A stretch of DNA of 64,000 bases from Chrysaora quinquecirrha (Eukaryota; Cnidaria; Scyphozoa; Semaeostomeae; Pelagiidae), in NCBI GenBank assembly GCA_014526335.1, contig JACTAT010000303.1:82224-146223 (forward strand), written 5' to 3'. Of the stretch, positions 57,601 to 61,374 are shown one piece after another. Within the stretch, counting starts at the first letter, position 1. Each line of letters starts with the position of its first letter. Under the pieces are notes generated by a model. That model was given only the letters and a program-made list of their open reading frames with translations. It was not told the DNA's origin and did no database searches. The position numbers and the translations under genes were made by a program.

Positions 57601-59769
57601 AAAAAGGCAAAATGATTCACAAGATGTGGTCAGATCAACTGGAAGGACTAGGGTCGCACTACTTAGATTAGCCTTGGGTTATTCATTGACCCCTCCGTGC
57701 TCGACACAGAAACTCAAACCTTGCGAAGATAGCAAGCGTATGTGCCCTACCTATTTGACTATCTATCTGTTTGAAACTTTTTCTATAGATTGATTCAACA
57801 CACAAAGATATTGACCAAAGACAACGAAGCTCTTTGCATACGAATATTGCGAGTTTTACAACATACACTTGAGTCGGATACACGCTTTGAAGACAAGGTA
57901 AGGAATTTACAGAAAAGGAAAAGTCGAAACTTTTTTAATTCGAACACTTATTTCTAATGTCATTCAGTTTTAAAGAACATTGTGAATGCGTAGTGTCTGT
58001 TTGCTAAAATCACATCTCCAGTAATTCTAAATATTCTTATCAATTTTGTAGACTAACTAGGAATTTAAATTATAAAAGATATTTGAAGTTATATTTGAAC
58101 AAAATGAAGTTACCCACGTAAAAATGATACTGTTTAAGAGTTACTTCAAAGATAAACAGAAAGAAGTAAGGGAGAGAGAAGATTCGCTGCTGCGAGGAAC
58201 AACGAATTGGAATGACCTTATGTAGTTGTTTTATGTAGGGACTTCTGTGATGACCTAACGGGATGTCGATGAAATTGATATGCAAAACTAAACAGAAGAA
58301 AATAATAGAATGAATGAACTGCAATCATCACCAAAAGGTCTTGCGAAAAAATGTGAAATTCCTACATTTTTTTACTTGATCCACAAAAGCAGCTGATTTT
58401 CCTCCTCCCCCGTCTCAATGTTGTTGTTGTTTCTTTGTGAAAAGCAGTGATGGGAAAAGGCAAAATTTAAGAAATATCAACAAACAACATTGAGTTTGGG
58501 AAAGAGGGATCCCTAAATAAAATCATTTCTGTTTCTAAAGAAGTTTTCAGCCCTTATGGCGAAGATTGTGGATAGAAATTAGCCTGAAAGAGAAGGAAAG
58601 GCCTAAATTACAATTTGCTAAGTTCACTACGCAATACTTCATTTTCACAGTCTTTATTCTCTGATTACAGGGAAACAAACTTCGTGCCGTTCTGCTGTCG
58701 AGATATTTTGGTCATTATGACTTCAATGTCATCAATAGGATGAATGATATGACCCCAAAAACATCACAGCATCAAGCAATGAAACTAAGTCAGCCAAGTG
58801 ACCAAGGAGCTGATGTTGTCCGGCTTCGATCGGGTTTATCTCTACCAGAACTACAATGCATGTTGGATGAAAATGGTGCTACAGATCTTGTCATTGATTT
58901 AATTATTGGAGAACCAAGTCATAGTGTTTTTCTTGACTGCTTATATCTTGCAATTGCCTTATTGGAAGGTGGAAATGAAAACGTACAGGTATAAAGTAGT
59001 CTCTGATTCTATTCCAGTCTTAATCATTTTCATTAAGCTTTCCTGAATTATGTTTTCCACTTCATTTTCTTTTTGTATCTCATTTTACCAGCGCTTATAG
59101 CCTGTTGTACCTTTTTGTTCTTTTTCTTCTCCACTTGGCAGCAACCGATTAAGAGTCAACAAAGCAAGCTTCTCTCCTTCATTTCACCCTATTCTTCTCT
59201 GCAACACAAGCCATATTAATGGTTCATTCAACATTTTTTAACTGAAGTAATGTGGAGGATAATCATAATTAGTGTGGACCTTTTTCTCTTAGCAGTAGGA
59301 GAGGTGCTGTATAGCTGTATAGTTTGTAGGGCATTATACTTCATTGCGAGGGATGCGGAGCAGAGTAACGTGGAGGGCTGTTATGAGTTATTTTGGGACT
59401 TTCGAGGCTGCAAGTTAACGCAGACAACTATAATGAGTTGACTGGGGATATTCGTAGAGGGCTTTCATCATCTTAATTGTCTATTATTTATTTTCAATTC
59501 ATTACAGTCCAACAAATATTCATTTTCTCCACAGAAATCATTCCATCGGCGTTTCCTGCTATCAAAAACTGAAACATTTTTCCGTTGCTTGTATGATCAA
59601 ATGACGGATGCTCAAGAAGAGATTAAAGCCACGCTTACTGTTGTAACGCCAGAAAGTCAATCTAGAAAACGTGATGAGGAAAGAGATACTACCACAAAGA
59701 ATGTTTTTATTAAAAAAGAACCTGTCACCATCATACAAAATGACGACAGAGATACTGCTCCTTTACTAG
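515..59769 (+). CDS. ITPR: Inositol 1,4,5-trisphosphate receptor, central part (25 exons, both ends outside the window)
   Basis: This is the ER calcium-release channel that opens on binding IP3 and calcium. Seen: 25 exons with GT-AG borders whose phases agree at all 24 junctions, giving 3,782 nt of open frame. Family-diagnostic stretches include [102 protein letters not shown] and [10 protein letters not shown]. By family knowledge the part present runs from the end of the first RIH domain through the second RIH domain to the helical coupling region, roughly residues 620-1750 of vertebrate IP3R1 (estimated from memory, not aligned). The beta-trefoil IP3-binding core, RIH-associated domain and six-helix pore are not in the window. 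Ryanodine receptors share RIH domains but not these stretches. Introns range from about 320 bp to 25 kb; the largest two hold a DNA transposon and a tRNA array. Confidence 0.97.
635..1486. other. ITPR intron 1
   Basis: Contains a GTTGTTATT microsatellite (about 1,100-1,122) and a fragment at 1,265-1,305 matching the left end of the 16,510 foldback. Intron 2 (1,610-1,982) holds nothing recognisable. Confidence 0.6.
1487..1609 (+). CDS. ITPR: ITPR exon 2 of window
   Basis: Acceptor tttcag, donor gtaagtcc. It encodes the segment with [14 protein letters not shown], matching the VWLFW...IRSKS segment of the family. It is shorter than vertebrate IP3R here, which carries an extra acidic loop. Confidence 0.92.
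1983..2078 (+). CDS. ITPR: ITPR exon 3 of window
   Basis: Acceptor ttttttcag, donor gtgagttt. It encodes [19 protein letters not shown], one of the most conserved IP3R stretches. Confidence 0.95.
3560..3690 (-). repeat. Dispersed repeat, copy in intron 3
   Basis: Inverted relative of 6,260-6,385; both share CCGTCTCAAAGAGGG and AAGTTTTGCAGC in the same order. The rest of intron 3 (2,079-4,132) shows no gene or recognisable element. Confidence 0.55.
4133..4288 (+). CDS. ITPR: ITPR exon 4 of window
   Basis: Acceptor ttttttag, donor gtgagttt. It encodes [20 protein letters not shown] and the [14 protein letters not shown] segment of the helical domain. Confidence 0.96.
4289..4794. other. ITPR intron 4
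   Basis: No element or RNA gene recognised. Short frames on both strands show no family resemblance. Confidence 0.6.
4795..4957 (+). CDS. ITPR: ITPR exon 5 of window
   Basis: Acceptor attatag, donor gtatgttt. It encodes [15 protein letters not shown] and a short glycine-rich loop before NKLTYE; the family has MEFVEEYL and NKLTFE here. It ends on a codon boundary. Confidence 0.93.
5165..5410 (+). repeat. Dispersed repeat with AAGTGAGAAAACGAACTCTT word, copy A
   Basis: Shares blocks in order with 11,219-11,465 (TTATACCCAG, CCAAGTGAGAAAA, CTTTCTGTCTACA, CAGATTCCA). A shorter relative is on the - strand at 62,862-62,960 and a fragment at about 27,690-27,735. Confidence 0.6.
5519..5642 (+). CDS. 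ITPR: ITPR exon 6 of window
   Basis: Acceptor tttctag, donor gtaattta. It encodes [20 protein letters not shown], matching the [20 protein letters not shown] helix pair of the family. Confidence 0.96.
5783..6190. mobile_element. Foldback element (about 408 bp)
   Basis: Ends TACACCTTTTCAACTAAG and CTTAGTTGAAAAGGTGTA are inverted. Complementarity continues toward the centre, where GTGAAAAAT pairs with ATTTTTCAC around 5,968-6,015. It would form one long hairpin in RNA. Confidence 0.75.
6260..6385 (+). repeat. Dispersed repeat, copy in intron 6
   Basis: Related to 3,560-3,690 in reverse orientation, with the same landmark words about 100 bp apart. Confidence 0.55.
6390..6806. repeat. Foldback repeat (about 415 bp)
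   Basis: GAAGCAAAATGATATAGAAG near 6,396 is matched inverted near 6,780-6,805 (CTTCTATATCTTTTTGCTTC). No coding capacity. It adjoins the repeat at 6,260-6,385 in ITPR intron 6. Confidence 0.6.
7033..7146 (+). CDS. ITPR: ITPR exon 7 of window
   Basis: Acceptor tttcaag, donor gtaaagaa. It encodes [16 protein letters not shown], equivalent to the family segment before the proline-rich linker. Both junction phases match. Confidence 0.9.
7308..7699 (+). mobile_element. Mariner-type MITE, copy 1 (392 bp)
   Basis: Terminal inverted repeats start CACACTTTTTTTTATAAG and are flanked by TA on both sides (7306-7307, 7700-7701). A second full copy in opposite orientation lies at 10,164-10,556. No coding capacity. 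TA duplications fit the Tc1/mariner superfamily. Confidence 0.85.
7952..8155 (+). CDS. ITPR: ITPR exon 8 of window
   Basis: Acceptor atttag, donor gtgagtaa. It encodes a proline-rich start (KPPPPLPGG), then [20 protein letters not shown] and [15 protein letters not shown], all strongly conserved. With exon 9 it is flanked by two MITEs in opposite orientation. Confidence 0.96.
8174..8422 (+). mobile_element. Small MITE with CACTTTTTTT...ATAAGCAACT ends (249 bp)
   Basis: The inverted ends CACTTTTTTTCCAATAAGCA and its near-complement at 8402-8422 are flanked by TA (8172-8173, 8423-8424). The end pattern resembles the 7,308 element but the interior differs. The rest of this intron (8,423-9,240) shows nothing recognisable. 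Confidence 0.75.
9241..9292 (+). CDS. ITPR: ITPR exon 9 of window (52-bp exon)
   Basis: A small exon between acceptor tttatgcag and donor gtaagaca. It encodes [17 protein letters not shown], matching the acidic segment before the conserved GGRTFLRVLLHL stretch. It is asymmetric (phases 1 and 2), so skipping it would break the frame. Confidence 0.85.
9403..9466. repeat. Short tandem and inverted repeat
   Basis: AATCTTCTTTCATCTGAA occurs twice directly, and its complement TTCAGATGAA also occurs, so the stretch can form a hairpin. It lies in ITPR intron 9. Confidence 0.5.
10164..10556 (-). mobile_element. Mariner-type MITE, copy 2 (393 bp), inverted relative to copy 1
   Basis: Same sequence as 7,308-7,699 on the other strand with TA on both sides (10,162-10,163 and 10,557-10,558). 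Together the copies form a 2.5-kb-separated inverted repeat around ITPR exons 8 and 9. Confidence 0.85.
10901..11066 (+). CDS. ITPR: ITPR exon 10 of window
   Basis: Acceptor tctttctag, donor gtaattga. It encodes [20 protein letters not shown] and [15 protein letters not shown], a hallmark of the family. Confidence 0.97.
11219..11465 (+). repeat. Dispersed repeat, copy B (same family as 5,165)
   Basis: Same block order as the copy at 5,165, diverged. The remainder of ITPR intron 10 (11,067-11,934) holds nothing else recognisable. Confidence 0.6.
11935..12186 (+). CDS. ITPR: ITPR exon 11 of window
   Basis: Acceptor attttttag, donor gtaaatag. It encodes [19 protein letters not shown], then a lysine- and asparagine-rich linker. 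By family knowledge this linker is where vertebrate IP3R1 carries its SIII splice site. Confidence 0.95.
12187..12506. other. ITPR intron 11
   Basis: About 320 bp of AT-rich sequence before the 39-bp microexon; nothing recognisable by eye. Introns 13 (13,487-14,134) and 15 (15,150-15,851) also show nothing. Confidence 0.55.
12507..12545 (+). CDS. ITPR: ITPR exon 12 of window (39-bp microexon)
   Basis: Thirteen codons ([13 protein letters not shown]) between acceptor ttttccag and donor gtatgatt, phase 0 on both sides. It lies in the variable linker after SELWVYKGK. The symmetric phase and small size suggest a cassette exon (inference). Confidence 0.75.
13026..13105. repeat. Hairpin-forming repeat
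   Basis: GGAATTCTGGGAATAAT and ATTATTCCCAGAATTCC are inverted about 35 bp apart. A related sequence (TTAAGAATGTTGAAAGGGAA) is at about 16,313-16,336. The rest of intron 12 (12,546-13,390) shows nothing recognisable. Confidence 0.55.
13391..13486 (+). CDS. ITPR: ITPR exon 13 of window
   Basis: Acceptor catttcag, donor gtaagatt, phase 0 both sides. It encodes a serine-rich linker ([13 protein letters not shown]) that resembles a phosphorylation-type segment, then NYTAVSE, which aligns with NYRVVKE in vertebrates. Confidence 0.88.
14135..14266 (+). CDS. ITPR: ITPR exon 14 of window
   Basis: Acceptor tttttag, donor gtgaacag. It encodes IQRFCDLCL and [20 protein letters not shown], the start of the second RIH domain. 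Confidence 0.97.
14858..14930 (-). repeat. tRNA-derived relic (SINE head-like)
   Basis: The minus strand reads TGGCCGAGTGGTCAAGGCG (A-box region) and GGTTCGAATCT (B box). The anticodon loop CTCACGA would give CAC, but the acceptor stem pairs poorly (GGTGGTG with CGGAACC) and the D arm is of Leu/Ser type. This suggests a tRNA-derived repeat, not a working tRNA. Confidence 0.55.
15021..15149 (+). CDS. ITPR: ITPR exon 15 of window
   Basis: Acceptor tctttttag, donor gtaagatt. It encodes [20 protein letters not shown] within the second RIH domain. Confidence 0.96.
15852..16052 (+). CDS. ITPR: ITPR exon 16 of window
   Basis: Acceptor gtcatag, donor gtattttc. It encodes [20 protein letters not shown] and MAE, matching the [23 protein letters not shown] stretch of the second RIH domain. 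Confidence 0.96.
16510..16905. repeat. Foldback repeat (about 390 bp)
   Basis: CATTTTCTGAAAGAGC near 16,558 is matched inverted near 16,834 (GCTCTTTCAGAAAATG), and the outer parts also match (CAAAGT, TCTATTTTTAGAATTT). A fragment of its left end recurs at about 1,265-1,305 in intron 1. Confidence 0.6.
17033..17284 (+). CDS. ITPR: ITPR exon 17 of window
   Basis: Acceptor atatatag, donor gtaagctt. It encodes [34 protein letters not shown] and [15 protein letters not shown]. It is the last exon before the intron that carries the 6.3-kb transposon. Confidence 0.97.
17567..18028 (+). repeat. Left terminal inverted repeat of the Academ-like element
   Basis: This 462-bp repeat is matched inverted at 23,368-23,829 with only a few substitutions seen by eye. 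It contains two TGACGTCA palindromes (near 17,704 and 17,862), which are full CRE/ATF-type sites and could act in the transposase promoter (inference). Confidence 0.9.
18298..23286 (+). CDS. Transposase of Academ-like element with XPG/FEN1-like nuclease motifs (3 exons, 1,557 aa)
   Basis: Exons 18,298-19,855, 20,012-22,882 and 23,042-23,286 join in frame (donors gtaaaac and gtaagtat; acceptors cgttcag and ctatag). Read without splicing, the frame closes soon after each donor. The N-terminus has two Cys-x2-Cys ... His-x2-Cys zinc-binding patterns: C18/C21/H81/C84 and C138/C141/H210/C213. A central region contains MGGFHQLR (about residue 683) and AGPFRSG, shared with a protein family repeated in cnidarian genomes (recalled, not searched). 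Near the C-terminus EEADTR (E1262-R1267), KDTDVLVLL (D1285, D1287) and SGCDTTS (G1340-D1342) match the acidic motif order of XPG/FEN1 nucleases. The tail is basic (PPLKKRRNK), then acidic. Start: first ATG, about 270 bp inside the left inverted repeat's inner edge. Presumably it cuts and inserts the element in the nucleus. No stop or frameshift was seen. Confidence 0.85.
23368..23829 (-). repeat. Right terminal inverted repeat of the Academ-like element
   Basis: Inverted copy of 17,567-18,028, ending CCCTGCCTA directly before the GTA target duplication. It carries the same two TGACGTCA sites (near 23,526 and 23,687). Confidence 0.9.
24051..24068 (+). repeat. Poly-G tract
   Basis: Ten G residues, one A, then five G residues; a possible G-quadruplex-forming run in the intron downstream of the transposon. 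The stretch 23,833-24,250 around it holds nothing else recognisable. Confidence 0.6.
24251..24748. repeat. Cluster of three tRNA-derived SINE copies, one inverted
   Basis: Two copies on the - strand (tRNA-like heads at about 24,262-24,340 and 24,495-24,575) and one 5'-truncated copy on the + strand (24,661-24,748). Each has B box GGTTCGAATCC; the two minus-strand copies have TAGCTCAGTGG and the truncated one CTCAGTGG as A-box sequence. Copies 2 and 3 face each other and form an inverted repeat ending in GATAGATTTTTCCACAAGTG. Confidence 0.7.
24750..25245. other. 3' part of ITPR intron 17
   Basis: AT-rich; nothing recognisable between the SINE cluster and the exon 18 acceptor. The first 770 bp of intron 18 (25,372-26,144) are also featureless. 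Confidence 0.55.
25246..25371 (+). CDS. ITPR: ITPR exon 18 of window
   Basis: Acceptor tttttcag, donor gtatgaat. It encodes [20 protein letters not shown] and the [11 protein letters not shown] end. It lies between the transposon-bearing intron and the tRNA-bearing intron. Confidence 0.97.
26145..26363 (+). mobile_element. Small MITE with CACGCAGTTTTTTTATAAGC ends (219 bp)
   Basis: The ends are perfect or near-perfect inverted repeats. TA lies before the left end and TG after the right end, so the target duplication is lost or mutated. Internal ataagcaac motifs repeat. Confidence 0.7.
26460..26546 (-). tRNA. Solitary tRNA-Tyr(GUA), opposite strand
   Basis: Reverse complement of the array consensus gene with perfect acceptor, anticodon GTA, the same 14-nt intron type (ttgattcatcaggc) and intact A and B boxes. 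A TTTTT follows its 3' end (minus strand, at 26,451-26,455). It lies about 2.1 kb before the array and is not part of a tandem. Confidence 0.93.
26728..26812 (+). repeat. Imperfect tandem repeat of GGGGCTTATTTG
   Basis: Four degenerate copies of a 12-18 bp word containing GGGGCTTATTT or AGGGCTTGTTT. No coding potential. Confidence 0.55.
27205..27312. repeat. GC-rich minisatellite with a NotI-site palindrome
   Basis: Units of about 25 bp carry AGCGGCCGCTTGTTT or a variant. GCGGCCGCTTATC at 27,219 is perfectly inverted at 27,241-27,253, so the first units form a 13-bp stem with a 9-nt loop. The GC content is far above its surroundings. Confidence 0.7.
27384..27698 (+). pseudogene. Fragment of a transposon-type helix-turn-helix protein (possible)
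   Basis: A 104-codon frame; translation may start at 27,420. It contains [14 protein letters not shown] and [15 protein letters not shown], which resemble the N-terminal helix-turn-helix of integrase-like proteins repeated in invertebrate genomes (recalled, not searched). No integrase core follows; it runs into a dispersed-repeat fragment. Most likely a relic. Confidence 0.35.
27736..28620. other. Spacer before the tRNA array
   Basis: No gene seen. A short TATCCACCG word at 28,151-28,159 resembles the array but no tRNA fold follows. Confidence 0.5.
28621..28707 (+). tRNA. tRNA-Tyr(GUA), divergent 5' edge copy
   Basis: Acceptor CCGCCGA/TTGGTGG pairs only through wobbles, the anticodon stem has a mismatch (GAGAA), and the T loop is TTCGGAT. 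It marks the first unit of the array. Confidence 0.8.
28823..28909 (+). tRNA. tRNA-Tyr(GUA), near-consensus representative copy
   Basis: All stems pair. The anticodon loop is C32-U33-G34-U35-A36-G37 and A38, with intron ttgattcatcaggc (28860-28873) after position 37. C32 can pair with the G three bases before the intron's 3' end, the anticodon-intron pair needed by eukaryotic tRNA splicing endonuclease. The A box is at 28830-28841 and the B box at 28888-28898. Confidence 0.95.
28915..28919 (+). terminator. RNA polymerase III T-run terminator (representative)
   Basis: Five T residues lie six bases after the discriminator A of the 28,823 copy. Nearly every unit has four or five Ts at the same place (context ttgttttta or ccgttttta), so each unit looks able to stop its own transcript. 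Confidence 0.85.
29001..29087 (+). tRNA. tRNA-Tyr body with GUU (Asn) anticodon
   Basis: The anticodon loop reads CTGTTG instead of CTGTAG, so position 36 is U and the anticodon is GUU, which reads Asn codons. The D stem has GGGC for GAGC, still pairing through a U-G wobble. Acceptor CCACCGA/TCGGTGG, A73, intron and both promoter boxes are intact, so the gene looks expressible. It keeps Tyr identity elements in the acceptor stem. Confidence 0.8.
31315..33366 (+). tRNA. tRNA-Tyr(GUA) array, block 2: 12 genes
   Basis: Gene starts: 31315, 31493, 31671, 31850, 32029, 32208, 32387, 32566, 32745, 32924, 33101, 33280. Spacing is almost uniform (177-179 bp). 31493 has acceptor CCACCAA, 31850 lacks G18, 33101 carries the second intron type (ttgtttaatcaggc), and 33280 has a base swap in the acceptor (CACCCGA). 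Some copies show T-stem variant CCCGT. Confidence 0.93.
33539..36844 (+). tRNA. tRNA-Tyr(GUA) array, block 3: 19 genes
   Basis: Gene starts: 33539, 33718, 33896, 34074, 34253, 34432, 34611, 34790, 34969, 35148, 35327, 35505, 35684, 35863, 36042, 36219, 36398, 36577, 36758. The block follows an irregular spacer of about 170 bp that contains scrambled tRNA fragments. 34074 has A box TAGCTTAG; 36042 lacks one base in the T stem; 36577 and 36758 carry the second intron type. A short run of variants (34969-35505) recurs at 35684-36219. Confidence 0.93.
36937..43436 (+). tRNA. tRNA-Tyr(GUA) array, block 4: 37 genes (first higher-order copy)
   Basis: Gene starts: 36937, 37124, 37301, 37479, 37656, 37833, 38010, 38187, 38365, 38544, 38722, 38901, 39079, 39257, 39436, 39614, 39791, 39968, 40145, 40322, 40499, 40676, 40855, 41033, 41212, 41387, 41565, 41742, 41924, 42101, 42278, 42455, 42634, 42813, 42992, 43171, 43350. 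Copies 36937-42455 recur in the same order in block 5. Marker variants: 38544 CCAACGA, 40145 CCACGGA, 41212 TAACTCAG, 41387 GGCAGAGG, 41742 five-base insertion. Copies 42634-43350 match runs in block 3. Confidence 0.93.
41742..41833 (+). tRNA. tRNA-Tyr(GUA) with 5-nt insertion between acceptor and D stems
   Basis: The linker at positions 8-9 is TACTGTA instead of TA. The rest matches the consensus. The same insertion recurs at 48,404 and 49,649, so it spread by duplication. It probably harms folding of the tRNA core and shifts the A box away from the 5' end. Confidence 0.75.
44360..44448 (+). tRNA. tRNA-Tyr(GUA) with altered 16-nt intron and truncated flanks
   Basis: This copy sits 121 bp after its neighbour and 132 bp before the next, so parts of both spacers are missing. 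The intron reads ttgagatacatcagag and the A box is TACCTCAG. It marks the site where three units were lost relative to block 4. Confidence 0.75.
50035..50121 (+). pseudogene. Degenerate last tRNA-Tyr copy, anticodon UUA
   Basis: The anticodon loop reads CTTTAG, which would give anticodon UUA (reads the UAA stop codon). The D arm is TAGCTAAG, the T stem is broken and the 3' acceptor strand is lost (TGTCGAG). No T-run follows. It is most likely a dead edge copy. Confidence 0.8.
50122..50521. other. Spacer between tRNA array and ITPR exon 19
   Basis: Unrelated to the array. ATGTTCAG/TGTTCGGTT words repeat loosely. No RNA gene recognised. Confidence 0.5.
50522..50650 (+). CDS. ITPR: ITPR exon 19 of window
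   Basis: Acceptor ctttttag, donor gtaaggtt. It encodes [20 protein letters not shown] and [12 protein letters not shown], matching RKHADSILEKYVTEIV and FFSSPFSDQSTT. It is the first exon after the tRNA-Tyr array. Confidence 0.96.
50651..52799. other. ITPR introns 19 and 20
   Basis: Apart from exon 20 (51,769-51,889), nothing beyond a short GCGACTGCGGGTG microsatellite at about 52,237-52,265 was recognised. Confidence 0.5.
51769..51889 (+). CDS. ITPR: ITPR exon 20 of window
   Basis: Acceptor tctccaag, donor gtgagtat. It encodes [15 protein letters not shown] and [11 protein letters not shown], matching RQPVFVQLLQGVFRV and VESCIRVLSDV. Confidence 0.95.
52800..52975 (+). CDS. ITPR: ITPR exon 21 of window
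   Basis: Acceptor tttcacag, donor gtaaactt. It encodes [12 protein letters not shown] and [20 protein letters not shown], matching AIPVDLDSQV and RRDSVLAASRDYRNIIERL. Confidence 0.95.
53041..53492. repeat. Foldback repeat (about 450 bp)
   Basis: GGTAGGCATTTCCAGTAAGG near 53,096 is matched inverted near 53,420-53,440. The flanking AAAATTTTCT and TCGGGCGC words are inverted too. The loop is about 260 bp. It lies in ITPR intron 21. Confidence 0.7.
54038..54425. repeat. Diverged foldback repeat
   Basis: The left part with TTTCTATATAG and GATGATATGGAAATATGTTT is inverted in the right part (AAAACATATACCCCGTATCATC ending in TATAGAAA), with many mismatches. An older element in intron 21. Confidence 0.45.
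54599..54747 (+). CDS. ITPR: ITPR exon 22 of window
   Basis: Acceptor atttcag, donor gtatataa. It encodes [20 protein letters not shown] and AANGGFISR, matching the family's [20 protein letters not shown] and ESGGFICK. Confidence 0.96.
55149..57511. mobile_element. Non-autonomous hAT-type transposon (2,363 bp)
   Basis: The 16-bp ends CAGAGTCCAGAAAAAG and CTTTTTCTGGACTCTG are perfect inverted repeats. Both sides carry the identical 8-bp duplication TGTTTTCT (55,141-55,148 and 57,512-57,519). Eight-base duplications and CAG ends are typical of hAT elements. Subterminal GAGGAAGGT words repeat near both ends. No transposase frame was found inside, so it would need a helper. Confidence 0.88.
57789..57897 (+). 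CDS. ITPR: ITPR exon 23 of window
   Basis: Acceptor tctatag, donor gtaaggaa. It encodes [20 protein letters not shown], matching [21 protein letters not shown]. Confidence 0.94.
57898..59534. other. ITPR introns 23 and 24
   Basis: Apart from exon 24 (58,671-58,988), no element, RNA gene or long frame was recognised. Confidence 0.5.
58671..58988 (+). CDS. ITPR: ITPR exon 24 of window
   Basis: Acceptor gattacag, donor gtataaag. At 318 bp it is the longest exon. It encodes [45 protein letters not shown] and [16 protein letters not shown]. Confidence 0.97.
59535..59769 (+). CDS. ITPR: ITPR exon 25 of window (last one seen)
   Basis: Acceptor ctccacag, donor gtaggtat. It encodes [20 protein letters not shown], then a charged linker corresponding to the region of vertebrate SII splicing. 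It ends in phase 1. The next exon was not found before the window end; it may lie in the assembly gap or beyond 64,000. Confidence 0.94.
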
Positions 59770-60443
59770 GTAGGTATTGTTTAAGCAATAGTTTAGAAGC
59801 TTGTTCCAGGCAAAAGAAATAGTGGCGAAAGGCCAAGAAAGGCAGCCATAGCCTATTAACTTTTGATGTTTTTCTCATTATTATCTTTTTGATCGGCATT
59901 TTGAAAAATTCGCTGTACATGTTTCAAAGCTCAGTTTCAGTAGTAGGAATAGACCTCGTGGGGAATATCTACAGCTGCAAAATTTAACCGCGCGAGTAAA
60001 TACGCTTCACTGTAACAATAAAGCTTCTTAACAAAAAAGGAATTACTTTGTATAAACAGCCTTAGATAGTCATGACAAATCAAGTAGAAAGTTTCTCTCT
60101 TTTATGTCTGATGCAAGAATGGGAAAACAAGCCCCTATCATATATCAAACCCGATGAAATATCATTTACTCGCTCCTTGTTCCACAAAACACCTAGATCA
60201 CGTTATCAGCAAGTTCGAGCTTCATTAGGGAATATAAGATGAGAATAGAAAATATTCGTGGAAAAATTTTGCTTTTTTCAGCCTTGAAGACGGCGTGTAT
60301 TGCTGTGCTAAATTTTGGTGAAGATTTTTGTATTTACGCCTGTAATTTAAAATTGCATGTTTCTTTTACCGACCTTATATGTAGATAATTTCCCATACCA
60401 GTGTCACAGAAAGGAAATGTTATGGGGTTTCGCCAGCCAGAAA
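59770..60443. other. Sequence between last ITPR exon and assembly gap
   Basis: Begins with the exon 25 donor, so it is intron. No further exon recognised. The 3' end of the window (63,556-64,000) is likewise featureless. Confidence 0.5.
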
Positions 60444-61209
60444 NNNNNNNNNNNNNNNNNNNNNNNNNNNNNNNNNNNNNNNNNNNNNNNNNNNNNNNNN
60501 NNNNNNNNNNNNNNNNNNNNNNNNNNNNNNNNNNNNNNNNNNNNNNNNNNNNNNNNNNNNNNNNNNNNNNNNNNNNNNNNNNNNNNNNNNNNNNNNNNNN
60601 NNNNNNNNNNNNNNNNNNNNNNNNNNNNNNNNNNNNNNNNNNNNNNNNNNNNNNNNNNNNNNNNNNNNNNNNNNNNNNNNNNNNNNNNNNNNNNNNNNNN
60701 NNNNNNNNNNNNNNNNNNNNNNNNNNNNNNNNNNNNNNNNNNNNNNNNNNNNNNNNNNNNNNNNNNNNNNNNNNNNNNNNNNNNNNNNNNNNNNNNNNNN
60801 NNNNNNNNNNNNNNNNNNNNNNNNNNNNNNNNNNNNNNNNNNNNNNNNNNNNNNNNNNNNNNNNNNNNNNNNNNNNNNNNNNNNNNNNNNNNNNNNNNNN
60901 NNNNNNNNNNNNNNNNNNNNNNNNNNNNNNNNNNNNNNNNNNNNNNNNNNNNNNNNNNNNNNNNNNNNNNNNNNNNNNNNNNNNNNNNNNNNNNNNNNNN
61001 NNNNNNNNNNNNNNNNNNNNNNNNNNNNNNNNNNNNNNNNNNNNNNNNNNNNNNNNNNNNNNNNNNNNNNNNNNNNNNNNNNNNNNNNNNNNNNNNNNNN
61101 NNNNNNNNNNNNNNNNNNNNNNNNNNNNNNNNNNNNNNNNNNNNNNNNNNNNNNNNNNNNNNNNNNNNNNNNNNNNNNNNNNNNNNNNNNNNNNNNNNNN
61201 NNNNNNNNN
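60444..61209. other. Assembly gap (766 N)
   Basis: Unknown sequence. Frames drawn across it are meaningless. It may hide ITPR sequence, since no ITPR exon was found after 59,769, or the 5' part of the retroelement that follows. Confidence 1.
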
Positions 61210-61374
61210 GTTGAGATATACTGTTTTCTATTATTTCCTAGGATTATTGGAAAACAAAAAATTAGGAAAATGAAGTAGTGAAGGCATTTGTCTTCTTGCA
61301 GATTGTTAACAAATTTCAAACCACCAAAGGTATCCTTGAATTGCTTGAAATTTATGATAGAATTCTGCCAACAT